From: Acetofilamentum sp.
GTDB lineage: Bacteria; Hydrothermota; 32-111
Reading direction: 5' to 3'
NCBI GenBank assembly: GCA_020721805.1
Contig: DYMB01000005.1
Location: forward strand, 49,601 to 113,600
DNA: 64,000 nucleotides
A model generated the notes under the pieces. That model did no database searches. It was given only the letters and a program-made list of their open reading frames with translations, and was not told the origin of the DNA. A program made the position numbers and the translations under genes. Shown in pieces: positions 22,383 to 30,529 of this stretch. Every line of letters begins with the position of its first letter. Positions within the stretch are counted from its first letter, which is position 1.

Positions 22383-23402
22383 CTATCTTATTAAATGGAC
22401 ATTTCCTTTTCCAGCAATGGTTTTACCTATTCTTATATAATCTATTTTAATTTTTTTGAAAAATTTTTCAACCTCAAACCAACTTTTTAAATCAGTTATA
22501 AGGACCATTCCAATTCCCATATTGAAAACATGATAAGATTCTTCAAATGAAATGTTTCCAAGTTTACAGAAGGTTTTGAAAGGATCGGGAACATTCCAAG
22601 ATGATGTATCTATGACCGCATCAACATTCTTTGGAAGTATCCTTTTTATGTTATCTTTGAATCCACCACCTGTTATGTGGGCAAGACCGTTAATGAGTTT
22701 ATTTTCAATAAGAGGTAGAATTTCATAAAGATATGATCTGTGAGGTTTTAAAATTTCTTTATAGAGTGGAACTCTGTTATATAAAGGTTTTAAAAGATCT
22801 ATTTTGTTTTTTTCGATAATCTTTCTGATAAGGGAGAATCCATTTGTGTGAAAGCCTGTTGATGGAAGTCCAATTATTATGTTATCCTTCTTTATCTTTT
22901 TCCCAGTTAATATTTTATCCTTTTCGCAAACACCAACTATGAAACCTACTATATCGTAATGGGTGTTGTTGTAAACGGTTGACATTTCTGCAAGTTCACC
23001 GCCTATAAGTGATAAAGAGTTTTTTTTGCAAGCATTCACCATGGAGATTATTATACGGTTAATTATTTTTCTATCGAGTTTTCCCATTCCAATGTAATCC
23101 AAAAAATATAAAGGTTTTGCTCCAACACAAAGTATATCGTTTACAGAATGGTTTACTATATCTTCCCCCAGATTATCAAAGAAGTTTACCTGTTCGGCGA
23201 TCAGAACTTTTGTTCCAACTCCATCGCATGAGGAAACAAGAATCGGATTTTTATAACCATTGAATCTTCCAGAAAACATACTTCCAAAAGTTCCGATATC
23301 TGAAATTACATCTTTCGTATAGGTTCTTTTAACCAGTTTTTTTATATCCGATACAGTCTGGTTGGCGTTATGGATATTTACACCTGATTCTTTATACTTC
23401 AT
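22383..23402 (-). CDS. purM: phosphoribosylformylglycinamidine cyclo-ligase
   Basis: The 339-residue product has the PurM/AIR-synthetase N-terminal block (VSSCDGVGTKVLIAEQ near residue 57), VNDILCVGAKPLYFLDYI (87-104), GGELAEM near 140, GLPSTGFHTNGFSL near 178 and a C-terminal GGGFKDNIKRILP. It closes the imidazole ring in step 5 of purine synthesis. It starts 11 nt before argS ends. Confidence 0.96.
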   Translation of the reverse strand: MKYKESGVNIHNANQTVSDIKKLVKRTYTKDVISDIGTFGSMFSGRFNGYKNPILVSSCDGVGTKVLIAEQVNFFDNLGEDIVNHSVNDILCVGAKPLYFLDYIGMGKLDRKIINRIIISMVNACKKNSLSLIGGELAEMSTVYNNTHYDIVGFIVGVCEKDKILTGKKIKKDNIIIGLPSTGFHTNGFSLIRKIIEKNKIDLLKPLYNRVPLYKEILKPHRSYLYEILPLIENKLINGLAHITGGGFKDNIKRILPKNVDAVIDTSSWNVPDPFKTFCKLGNISFEESYHVFNMGIGMVLITDLKSWFEVEKFFKKIKIDYIRIGKTIAGKGNVHLIR

Positions 23403-25008
23403 TTTTAAACATCCTTTCCTTTAAAGTTATTCCCATAAGGGATAGCCCATTTTTTATTATCTCTCTTGCAGCATAAAGTATTGTTATCCTTTTTATCGTT
23501 TCATCTCTGTCATCATCTATTATCCTATAATTATAATAAAATTGATGTATAAGGGATGAAAGTTCAACAAGATAGTTTGGAATCTTTTGTATCTCGTATG
23601 AACTCGCCACATTGTAAACTATATATGGAAATTCAAATAGTTTTTTGGCTATATTTCTTAAATCTTTGTTTTCGAATTTTTCAAAAGAAAAATTAAGTTC
23701 ATTTTTATTTAAGTTAAATTTGTCGAAAAGTGAAGAAAGCCTTGCATAAGAGTATTGAACATAGTAAACTGGATTTTCCATACTTTCCTCTTTAGCCTTT
23801 TCTATATCAAAGTTAAATGGCTGTGATAATTTTCTTGAAAGTATTGTGAATTTTAAGACATCCGGATCTATCTCTTCAGACAATTCATCAAGTGTTATGA
23901 ATTCACCTGTCCTTTTGGACATTTCATATTTTTGACCATTTTTTAAAATTGTAACCAGTTGGGCTATAATAACATCGAAATCAACATCATCCTTTTTCAA
24001 CATTTTTATGGATGCTGTCAATCTTGGGATATAACCATGATGATCGGGTCCAAGTATATCTATGAGTTTATCGAATCCTCTTTTTATTTTAAAATAATGA
24101 TACGCTATGTCGGGTAGAAAATATGTATGTTCACCATTCGATTTGATGATAACTCTGTCCTTGTCATCACCCATAGTTGTAGTTTTCAGGTACAACGCTT
24201 TATCTTGAAGGTATGTGAGATTTTTGTCGGTTAAAATTTTCAGTGTTTCATCTAAATATTTTTCTTTTATATCTGATTCAAAAACCCAGTTGTTGAAATC
24301 TATTGAAAAATTTTTTAAAGATTTTTTTTGCCAGTTCAAAATATATTCTTTTGCAAACTCTGAAGCCTTTTTTATATTTTTTTGAGTATAATTCAAATTT
24401 CCAAAAGTTTTTTCGAACATTTTTGCAATCTCTTTAATATACCAACCTTTATATCCATTTTCTGGAAACTTTTCTGGTTTTTCGGATGATATATGGTACA
24501 GGACCGATGCACCGAGATTGTATATCTGGTTTCCGGCATCATTTATATAATTTTCCTTTTCAACATAAAAACCTGAATATTCCATAACTTTTGCAAGCAT
24601 CATCCCTGCTATTCCAGCTCTTAGATTTACGAGAACCAATGGACCGGTTGGATTGGCACTTATAAATTCTATGTTGACCTTTTTCTTATTAAAATCTTTT
24701 TTCCCATAAAATGTTTTAACTATTTTTTTGCATTCCTCAACAAAGACCTTATCAGGAAAAAAAATGTTTATGAATCCCGGTTTGGTTACATAAGAATTAT
24801 AACCATACTCTTTAAAAAGGTTTTTTGACAAACCTTCAGCAATTTCATATGGATTTTTTTTTAACTTTTTTGCAAGTTCAAATGAGATGTTTGTTGATAC
24901 ATCACCATGCTCTGTAAAGGAAACCATCCGATAATCTTTCAGATCGATTTCTATTGAAAAAATTTGTTTAACAAGTTCGTTTAAATCTTTTACAAATTTG
25001 TCTATCAA
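23392..25008 (-). CDS. argS: arginyl-tRNA synthetase with a degenerate HIGH motif
   Basis: The 538-residue class I synthetase has the ArgRS N-terminal Add-1 domain (residues 1-75), then SANPTGPL near residue 113. The following ATP-binding signature, HxGH in most ArgRS, reads VLVN. NYINDAGNQ and a well-kept MSKRTGEF loop near residue 355 follow, then the DALR anticodon-binding domain with YVQYSYARLSSL. The start is TTG at 25008, overlapping the rsfS TGA as TTGA, with AAGGAG eight bases ahead. It charges tRNA-Arg. Confidence 0.95.
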   Translation of the reverse strand: MIDKFVKDLNELVKQIFSIEIDLKDYRMVSFTEHGDVSTNISFELAKKLKKNPYEIAEGLSKNLFKEYGYNSYVTKPGFINIFFPDKVFVEECKKIVKTFYGKKDFNKKKVNIEFISANPTGPLVLVNLRAGIAGMMLAKVMEYSGFYVEKENYINDAGNQIYNLGASVLYHISSEKPEKFPENGYKGWYIKEIAKMFEKTFGNLNYTQKNIKKASEFAKEYILNWQKKSLKNFSIDFNNWVFESDIKEKYLDETLKILTDKNLTYLQDKALYLKTTTMGDDKDRVIIKSNGEHTYFLPDIAYHYFKIKRGFDKLIDILGPDHHGYIPRLTASIKMLKKDDVDFDVIIAQLVTILKNGQKYEMSKRTGEFITLDELSEEIDPDVLKFTILSRKLSQPFNFDIEKAKEESMENPVYYVQYSYARLSSLFDKFNLNKNELNFSFEKFENKDLRNIAKKLFEFPYIVYNVASSYEIQKIPNYLVELSSLIHQFYYNYRIIDDDRDETIKRITILYAAREIIKNGLSLMGITLKERMFKNEV

Positions 25009-25349
25009 TTATCATTCTCCTTAAAATAGGTTTTTTCACCATCACCCCATAAAGATTCAAGAGAATATTTTTCTCTTTCCTCCGGTTGGAATATATGAAC
25101 TACAACATCTCCATAATCCATCAATATCCATTCTCCAGTCTTTTCACCCTCTATATTTACATTCCTGTAAGATTTTTTCATCTTTCTATAAATATTTTCC
25201 TTTATGGCGTTTGTTTGAACGGATGATATTCCGGTGGTAATTATAAAATAATCGGTTATATATGATATATTTGTAAGATCGATCAGAAGAGTGTCAAGCC
25301 CTTTTTTTTCAAATATGGCATCAACGATCATTTTTATCTTTTTGTTCAA
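25005..25349 (-). CDS. rsfS: ribosomal silencing factor RsfS
   Basis: The 114-residue protein has the whole RsfS/Iojap pattern: DITNISYITDYFII-type segment near residue 25, TGISSVQTNAI, EGEKTGEWILMDYGDVVVHIF near 66-86, and the closing Y.LE.LWGD. It binds uL14 to block subunit joining in starvation. The start is TTG at 25349 with AAAGGAG five bases ahead. An internal ATG at 25331 would delete the first helix and lacks such a site. It overlaps the LytR_C gene by 29 nt. Confidence 0.94.
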   Translation of the reverse strand: MNKKIKMIVDAIFEKKGLDTLLIDLTNISYITDYFIITTGISSVQTNAIKENIYRKMKKSYRNVNIEGEKTGEWILMDYGDVVVHIFQPEEREKYSLESLWGDGEKTYFKENDN

Positions 25350-25734
25350 ACAAACTCCTTTTTAGAATTTTTTTGTAATCATCACCGATTATTATCGTAA
25401 CATCGATATTGAGTGTTGTATCCGGTGAAAAAAAAATATTATTACATTTTAAATTTCTCGCAACATTTTTTGCAAATCTCATATGTTTATCTTTTCTATC
25501 AACTATTCCCGTGAATTCAAGAGATTCATCGTTAATATTTTGTGTATATATTATTTCAAATTGTTTTTTTCTCAACATTTTTGTAAATATATCCAAAGCT
25601 TTCCTGTCATCGGTCACATTTAATATTTCAATCCTTAAAATATGTTCATCCTTTTCATATATAAGAAATATAAAAATAAAAACTGTTAAAAGAAACAAAA
25701 TTATCGAAGCAATCCAGACAAAATTTTTCATCAT
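25321..25734 (-). CDS. membrane-anchored LytR_C-domain protein
   Basis: The 137-residue product has one N-terminal transmembrane helix (residues 5-26) followed by a single domain. LRIEILNVTDDRKALDIFTKMLRKKQFEIIY then DRKDKHMRFAKNVARNLK and a terminal VTIIIGDDYKKIL is the pattern of the LytR cell-envelope C-terminal domain (PF13399 type). The catalytic LytR_CpsA_Psr domain is absent. In several phyla this stand-alone form precedes rsfS, as here. The function is not known. Confidence 0.8.
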   Translation of the reverse strand: MMKNFVWIASIILFLLTVFIFIFLIYEKDEHILRIEILNVTDDRKALDIFTKMLRKKQFEIIYTQNINDESLEFTGIVDRKDKHMRFAKNVARNLKCNNIFFSPDTTLNIDVTIIIGDDYKKILKRSLFEQKDKNDR

Positions 25735-26690
25735 TTAATAAGATTAGAATATGGTGGTATATGTTGATACTCTTCTGTTTCGAAATTTTCAAGATAACAG
25801 AAAGATGAGATTTTTGTTCCTTTACGAATTATTGATCTACCTTTAATTATAACGAAAGGTTCTATAAGAACATCGGTTTCAAATGAAACATCATATTCTA
25901 TGTATACTGTTTCTGGTAATTTTATCGTTATTCCATTTTCTAAAAGAGAAGATATTTTTCTTTTTAAAAGAAATGTTTCCATCATTGATAGTTGTTCTCT
26001 ATCGTTTATACCCTTTACTTCTGAAGGATCATCTATTTTTAAGGTTTCTATTTTAGCGTTCTTTTGGTAACCGAGTTTTATCAAATCGGTCAAATAGTAT
26101 TCTTTCTGATTATTATAGTTTGATAGAAAATGTAAATTGTTTTTTAAAAAGTCATATTTAAAAATATACAATCCAGAATTTACCTCTTTGATTTTTTTTT
26201 CATCATCATCTGTATCCTTTTCTTCTACTATGTTTTTTATTTTTCCAGATTTATCTCTGACAACTCTTCCATAGCCATAAGGATTATCAAGTTCCATCGT
26301 GATAAAAGTGATATCGTTGTTGTTGCTCTGATGGGAAAGATATAAAGATGTGAGAGTCTTTTCGGTTATCAACGGGACATCCCCTGCAAGAACCATTACA
26401 CTTGATCCTTCATCAAATTTTTCAAACGCTGACTTTACAGCATCTCCAGTTCCAAGTTGAGATTTCTGATATGCGATCGTTACATTCTTATCCTTAAGAA
26501 ACCCTTCAACCTCTTTTGCTTTGTTTCCAACAAGAACTATTATTTTGTCATTTTTTATATTTTTAACGGTTTGTAGAATATAACCAAGGATGGGTTTACC
26601 TAAAAGATCGAAGAGTATTTTTGGTTTTTCTGATTTCATCCTTTTTCCAAGTCCAGCGGCAAGTATCAATATATTTAATTTTTCGCTCAT
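25731..26690 (-). CDS. GlmU-type N-acetylglucosamine-1-phosphate uridylyltransferase, short C-terminus
   Basis: The 319-residue protein opens with LAAGLGKRMKSEKPK, the GlmU nucleotidyltransferase loop. It carries QLGTGDAV near residue 78, LAGDVPLI near 101, a conserved NSGLYIF near 152, and a linker helix. Only about 80 residues follow the Rossmann domain. They form two or three hexapeptide turns, whereas complete GlmU has about 450 residues with a full left-handed beta-helix acetyltransferase. The acetyltransferase step must therefore be provided elsewhere; the protein at 55279-56151 is a candidate. It makes UDP-GlcNAc or a related sugar nucleotide. Confidence 0.85.
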   Translation of the reverse strand: MSEKLNILILAAGLGKRMKSEKPKILFDLLGKPILGYILQTVKNIKNDKIIVLVGNKAKEVEGFLKDKNVTIAYQKSQLGTGDAVKSAFEKFDEGSSVMVLAGDVPLITEKTLTSLYLSHQSNNNDITFITMELDNPYGYGRVVRDKSGKIKNIVEEKDTDDDEKKIKEVNSGLYIFKYDFLKNNLHFLSNYNNQKEYYLTDLIKLGYQKNAKIETLKIDDPSEVKGINDREQLSMMETFLLKRKISSLLENGITIKLPETVYIEYDVSFETDVLIEPFVIIKGRSIIRKGTKISSFCYLENFETEEYQHIPPYSNLIK

Positions 26691-27529
26691 TTTATTTTAA
26701 CCCTCATATTATCTATCAGCCTTGTTTTTCCAAAGAAAACAGCAAGAAATATTCTACAATACTTTGTTTTTTCGTTGATCTCTTTTAAATTTTTTTCGTC
26801 ATAGATTTCGATATAATCTATTTTGGTTGGGTTTACACTTTCTATCATATCTTTTATAACATTCTTCGCATTTTCAATATCACCAGTTTTTTTAATTATC
26901 TCTTTACCTTTTAAAAGTGATCTGTAAAGTATTGTAGATTTTTTCCTTTCATCAGGTGAAAGGTAGGAATTTCTTGAACTCATAGCGAGTCCATCCTTTT
27001 CTCTAACGATTGGACAGGGGACTATCTTTGTATCAAAATTTAAATCATCAACCATTTTTTTTATTATCAAGAGTTGTTGATAATCCTTTTCTCCAAAATA
27101 TGATCTGGAAGGGGTTATAATGTTGAAAAGTTTTGCAACAACCGTGAGAACACCTTGAAAATGTGTTGGTCTGGATAAACCACATAATTTTTCAGAAAGT
27201 TCTATTATGTTTATAATAACAAGTTGTTCTTTGTAGAGTTCTTTATTTTCAGGGAGGAAAAGTATATCGCAGCCATTTTTCTTTAAAATTTTTATATCGC
27301 TTTCAATATCGCGAGGGTATCTTTCATAGTCCTCGTTTGGTCCAAACTGAAGAGGATTCACAAATATTGATACAACAACGAGATCGTTTTCCTTCTTCGC
27401 TCTTTTTACAAGTGAAATATGCCCATCATGAAGATAACCCATAGTTGGAACAAAGCCGATGGATAGATTCTTTTCTTTCGATTCTTTTATCAATTTTTTT
27501 ACTTTTTCTATTGTTTTTATAATTTTCAT
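26687..27529 (-). CDS. panC: pantothenate synthetase
   Basis: The 280-residue enzyme has PTMGYLHDGHISL with the HxGH-like HDGH near residue 35, FVNPLQFGPNEDYERYPR near 57, YFGEKDYQQL near 148, and the KMSKS-like SSRNSYLS near 184. It ligates beta-alanine and pantoate. It overlaps the uridylyltransferase and kinase genes by 4 nt each. panB and panD are not in the window. Confidence 0.97.
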   Translation of the reverse strand: MKIIKTIEKVKKLIKESKEKNLSIGFVPTMGYLHDGHISLVKRAKKENDLVVVSIFVNPLQFGPNEDYERYPRDIESDIKILKKNGCDILFLPENKELYKEQLVIINIIELSEKLCGLSRPTHFQGVLTVVAKLFNIITPSRSYFGEKDYQQLLIIKKMVDDLNFDTKIVPCPIVREKDGLAMSSRNSYLSPDERKKSTILYRSLLKGKEIIKKTGDIENAKNVIKDMIESVNPTKIDYIEIYDEKNLKEINEKTKYCRIFLAVFFGKTRLIDNMRVKIK

Positions 27530-28167
27530 ACTGATATTGGTTTTAAAAATTTTATACCTTTAAAAGGTTTCTCTAGTTCCTGGATTATTTGTGCTATTGA
27601 GGATTGATCCTTCGATATATCCACATCATCTACATTTACCATAAGAACAGGTGCATCCTTATAGATCATAAAAAAATTGGAATAATTTTTAGAGAGCATA
27701 TTTATATATTCGTATGTGATTTCATTTTCAAAACTTCTGTTTCTCTTTTTTATCCTTTCAAGAATATTTTCAGATGATGATTGCAGAAAAATGACAAGAT
27801 CCGGTTTGGGAATCTCAGGTTCTATGAACTTGATAATGTGTTCATAGAGGATCATCTCATTCTCATCAAGGTTCAGGTTAGCGAAGATTCTATCCTTTTC
27901 AAATATATAATCGCTTATAACCATATCAAAAAACATTTTTGTCTGTTTCAGTTTTTGAAGTTGTTTATACCTTGAAAAAAGAAAATATATCTGCGTTTGA
28001 AATGCATAGTGTCTTATATCTTTATAGAAATTTTCAAGGAATGGGTTCTCTTCAACAGGTTCAAGAATAAGCTCTGCGTTATAATGTTTTGCAAGTCTTG
28101 TTGCAAGGGTTGTTTTTCCAACGCCTATTACCCCTTCAACACTGATAAATTTGTATGGTATGCTCAA
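27526..28167 (-). CDS. deoxynucleoside kinase family protein
   Basis: The 213-residue protein has the P-loop VEGVIGVGKTTLA near residue 10 and LEPVEENPFLENFY near 36. It also has the ISDYIFEKDRIFA segment with the DRS-like region near 84, and a lid RIKKRNRSFE near 135. It phosphorylates deoxyadenosine/deoxyguanosine or similar nucleosides. The start is TTG at 28167, overlapping the folK TGA as TTGA, with AAAAGGAG seven bases before. A dNK gene directly behind folK is an arrangement I recall from Bacteroidota and relatives. Confidence 0.88.
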   Translation of the reverse strand: MSIPYKFISVEGVIGVGKTTLATRLAKHYNAELILEPVEENPFLENFYKDIRHYAFQTQIYFLFSRYKQLQKLKQTKMFFDMVISDYIFEKDRIFANLNLDENEMILYEHIIKFIEPEIPKPDLVIFLQSSSENILERIKKRNRSFENEITYEYINMLSKNYSNFFMIYKDAPVLMVNVDDVDISKDQSSIAQIIQELEKPFKGIKFLKPISV

Positions 28168-28682
28168 GAAAGAACTCCTTTTAATAATTTTAGAGGTACC
28201 CTTTCGACTTTTTTACTTTTATCTATTTTTTCAAACATCTCTTTTATCGTTTGAGAATATCCAGACACAATAAAATCAGGATCCAGATCCATCATCATCC
28301 TTAAAACAAAATACCTATTACCAACCTCTCTATGAGGTATTACAAGTTCTTCACTTTTTATTATTATATCATTGTAAAACAATATATCAATATCCATAAT
28401 TCTTGGTCCCTTCGGGATCTTACTATCTCTTCTTCCCATAAGATATTCTATCCTTTTGATAACTTTTAAAAGTTCATCGGGTGAATACTCTGTGGAAATA
28501 TTTAGTACAATATTTAAAAAATCGTTTTGATATTCATAATCTACAGGTTCAGTTTCATAGAGGTATGAATGTCTGAGGATTTTAATATTGTTTAACTTTA
28601 TCATTTTTATACCATCATATAGATTTTTTTCCCTCTTCCCAATATTTGAACCAAGGGAAAGAAAAATTTTATCACTTAACAT
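28164..28682 (-). CDS. folK: HPPK (6-hydroxymethyl-7,8-dihydropterin pyrophosphokinase)
   Basis: The 172-residue protein shows LSLGSNIGKREKNL at the N-terminus, YETEPVDYEYQNDFLN with the pterin-binding Asn/Phe near residue 45, GRRDSKIPKGPRIMDIDILFYND near 86-108 with the metal-binding Asp pair, and IPHREVGNRYFVL near 120. It is the third step toward folate. It overlaps the FolB-like gene by 11 nt. Confidence 0.96.
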   Translation of the reverse strand: MLSDKIFLSLGSNIGKREKNLYDGIKMIKLNNIKILRHSYLYETEPVDYEYQNDFLNIVLNISTEYSPDELLKVIKRIEYLMGRRDSKIPKGPRIMDIDILFYNDIIIKSEELVIPHREVGNRYFVLRMMMDLDPDFIVSGYSQTIKEMFEKIDKSKKVERVPLKLLKGVLS

Positions 28683-29001
28683 TCTTTATCTCCACATATT
28701 TACATTTTTTCATAAGATATAGGTTCTTTTTTCTAACGGTTATTTGAAATATTGCCTTGTTTTTAAAAATTTTTTTAAGGTTTAATCTCAGATGATCTAT
28801 CAGATCCTCAACGAATATGAATCTTTTATTTTTTAAAGCATCGACAACAGTATTGTAAACTTTTGAATAATCTATAACATCTTTTTCAACATATTTTATT
28901 TCAATATCTATAGGATTCTTTTTTTTTTGTTCTTTTTTATAGAATCCTATGAATACAGGATAATCTTTTATGAAAATTTTTATTTCATACATATTTACCA
29001 T
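28672..29001 (-). CDS. divergent dihydroneopterin aldolase-like protein
   Basis: About 109 residues, starting at the ATG at 29001 (a TTG at 29004 and an ATG at 28992 are alternatives; none has a clear ribosome site). The pattern follows FolB: FIGFYKKEQKKKNPIDIEI with the Glu near residue 22, YSKVYNTVVDAL, RFIFVEDLIDHLRLNL and a late RKK near residue 92 matching the catalytic Lys. Position directly ahead of folK supports the call, but the sequence is well diverged from canonical FolB. Confidence 0.75.
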   Translation of the reverse strand: MVNMYEIKIFIKDYPVFIGFYKKEQKKKNPIDIEIKYVEKDVIDYSKVYNTVVDALKNKRFIFVEDLIDHLRLNLKKIFKNKAIFQITVRKKNLYLMKKCKYVEIKNVK

Positions 29002-30529
29002 CAACAGTACCGATTGGAAGAATCATCTCTTCCATTGAGATTCCACCATGCTGGAAAGTGTTGTAATATTCCTTTTTATATTGGTTTAATTTGGTAGAGT
29101 AAACAAAATAGCCATTTCCAAGTGTTATATACCATCTATCCGTTGTTTTATGAACTGGTAATCCGAAATCTTCATTATTTTCTATGATGAGGAGATCCTT
29201 ACTTTGAGGTGATATGGAGGATCCAAACTTGTATTTCAAATTGATAGAGACATCTTTTCCGGCATTTAAAACGATTGGATTTTTTGAAACTATATACCCA
29301 TGATCGGTTGTTATAAGAATTTTGAACCCTTGATCGAGACCTGTTTCAACAATTTCAAGTATACCTGAAGTTTTTGTCCATATTTCCATAAATGAAAGAA
29401 ATGAATTTTCATCGGGAAGAATATCTTTTAAAAGATCGGATTCGCTTCTTGCATGTGTAAATGTATCAACGATGTTTATAACGAGAATGTTTATCAGGTT
29501 ATTTTTAAGGGAGTAAAAATTGGTCAGATATTTTTTTAGCCCATCGTTGGTTAAAATTTTTGAATAATTTATTCTGTTATTATCGAATCCATTCCTTTTA
29601 AATAAAGATTTTGTAAATTCTTCCTCATACTGGTTCTGTGATGATGAATCTTCAAAATCCCATCTTTCTGGAAAGATCCTATATATTTCTATTGGAAGGT
29701 ATCCTGAAAATATAGAATTTCTACTGAAGGGTGTTGCGGTTGGTAATATCGAAAAATAGTGGTCGGAACGGATTCTGAAAAAATCGGATAGTATGGATTG
29801 AAGAATAAGGTACTGATCGTATCTCATACAATCTATGAGTATGAAAAGAATTTTCTCTCCATTTTTAAGCAAAGGGAAGATCTTATGTTCAAATAATCTA
29901 TGCGAGAAAGTCAAAGTATTATCCTTTATCATCCGTGGATAGTTTTCCATAATATATCTTGCGAAAATTTTATTCATATTTTCTTTTGTATTGATGTGAA
30001 GTTCAACGATATCTTCTTTTAGAAAATCCTTTAAAAGTAGATTCATCGTTGAAGAGAGATGGTGTAGATATGCAAATTTCTCAAGGTCTAAATCTTCGTT
30101 TAAATAGTTTTCAACTTTTTTTAAAAAAAATGAATATTTTTCCCCTATGCTGTTTGAAAAAATTTTTTTGTTTTCAAGAATCCTTTTTATTGTTGTAAGG
30201 AGTTGAACAACATTTATTGGTTTTATAAGATAATCGTTTATTTTTAATGATAGAGCATTTTGAATTATATTTTCATCATCGGCTTTTGTAACCATTATTA
30301 CAGGTATATTCAGAAATAATTCTTTTATCTTTGTTAAAGTCTCTATACCATCCATTCCCGGCATATACTGATCCAGTATTACCAGATCGATGGGAATTTT
30401 TTTAATCTTTTCTACTCCATCGTTTCCCGTTGAAGAGGGAAGAATTTCATAACCTTCCTTTTCAAGGAAGTATAGTATGGATTTTAAACTTTCTATTTCA
30501 TCATCGATCCAGAGTATTCTTTTTTTCAT
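28985..30529 (-). CDS. PorX-like response regulator with PglZ/alkaline-phosphatase-type effector domain
   Basis: The protein is 514 residues from the ATG at 30529 (517 if the TTG at 30538 is used; numbers below follow the longer form). A receiver domain (5-125) has WIDDE, phospho-acceptor Asp56 in LVILDQYMPGMDG, Thr84 and Lys106. A helical linker (130-205) leads to a PglZ/APS domain (210-517). That domain has LIDCMRYDQ (Asp236), LPTATPFSRN (Thr267/Thr269), VDTFTHAR (Asp358, His362), TTDHGY (Asp412, His413) and QHGGIS (His497). The metal and nucleophile set is complete. Known PorX proteins control type IX secretion and have phosphodiesterase activity on oligonucleotides. The gene overlaps its histidine kinase partner by about 29 nt. 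Confidence 0.9.
   Translation of the reverse strand: MKKRILWIDDEIESLKSILYFLEKEGYEILPSSTGNDGVEKIKKIPIDLVILDQYMPGMDGIETLTKIKELFLNIPVIMVTKADDENIIQNALSLKINDYLIKPINVVQLLTTIKRILENKKIFSNSIGEKYSFFLKKVENYLNEDLDLEKFAYLHHLSSTMNLLLKDFLKEDIVELHINTKENMNKIFARYIMENYPRMIKDNTLTFSHRLFEHKIFPLLKNGEKILFILIDCMRYDQYLILQSILSDFFRIRSDHYFSILPTATPFSRNSIFSGYLPIEIYRIFPERWDFEDSSSQNQYEEEFTKSLFKRNGFDNNRINYSKILTNDGLKKYLTNFYSLKNNLINILVINIVDTFTHARSESDLLKDILPDENSFLSFMEIWTKTSGILEIVETGLDQGFKILITTDHGYIVSKNPIVLNAGKDVSINLKYKFGSSISPQSKDLLIIENNEDFGLPVHKTTDRWYITLGNGYFVYSTKLNQYKKEYYNTFQHGGISMEEMILPIGTVDGKYV

Noticed and set aside
21950..22390. Heat-shock operator (CIRCE) for hsp20 and lon
   Set aside because: No TTAGCACTC-N9-GAGTGCTAA-like repeat is present and the genes lie inside a longer operon.
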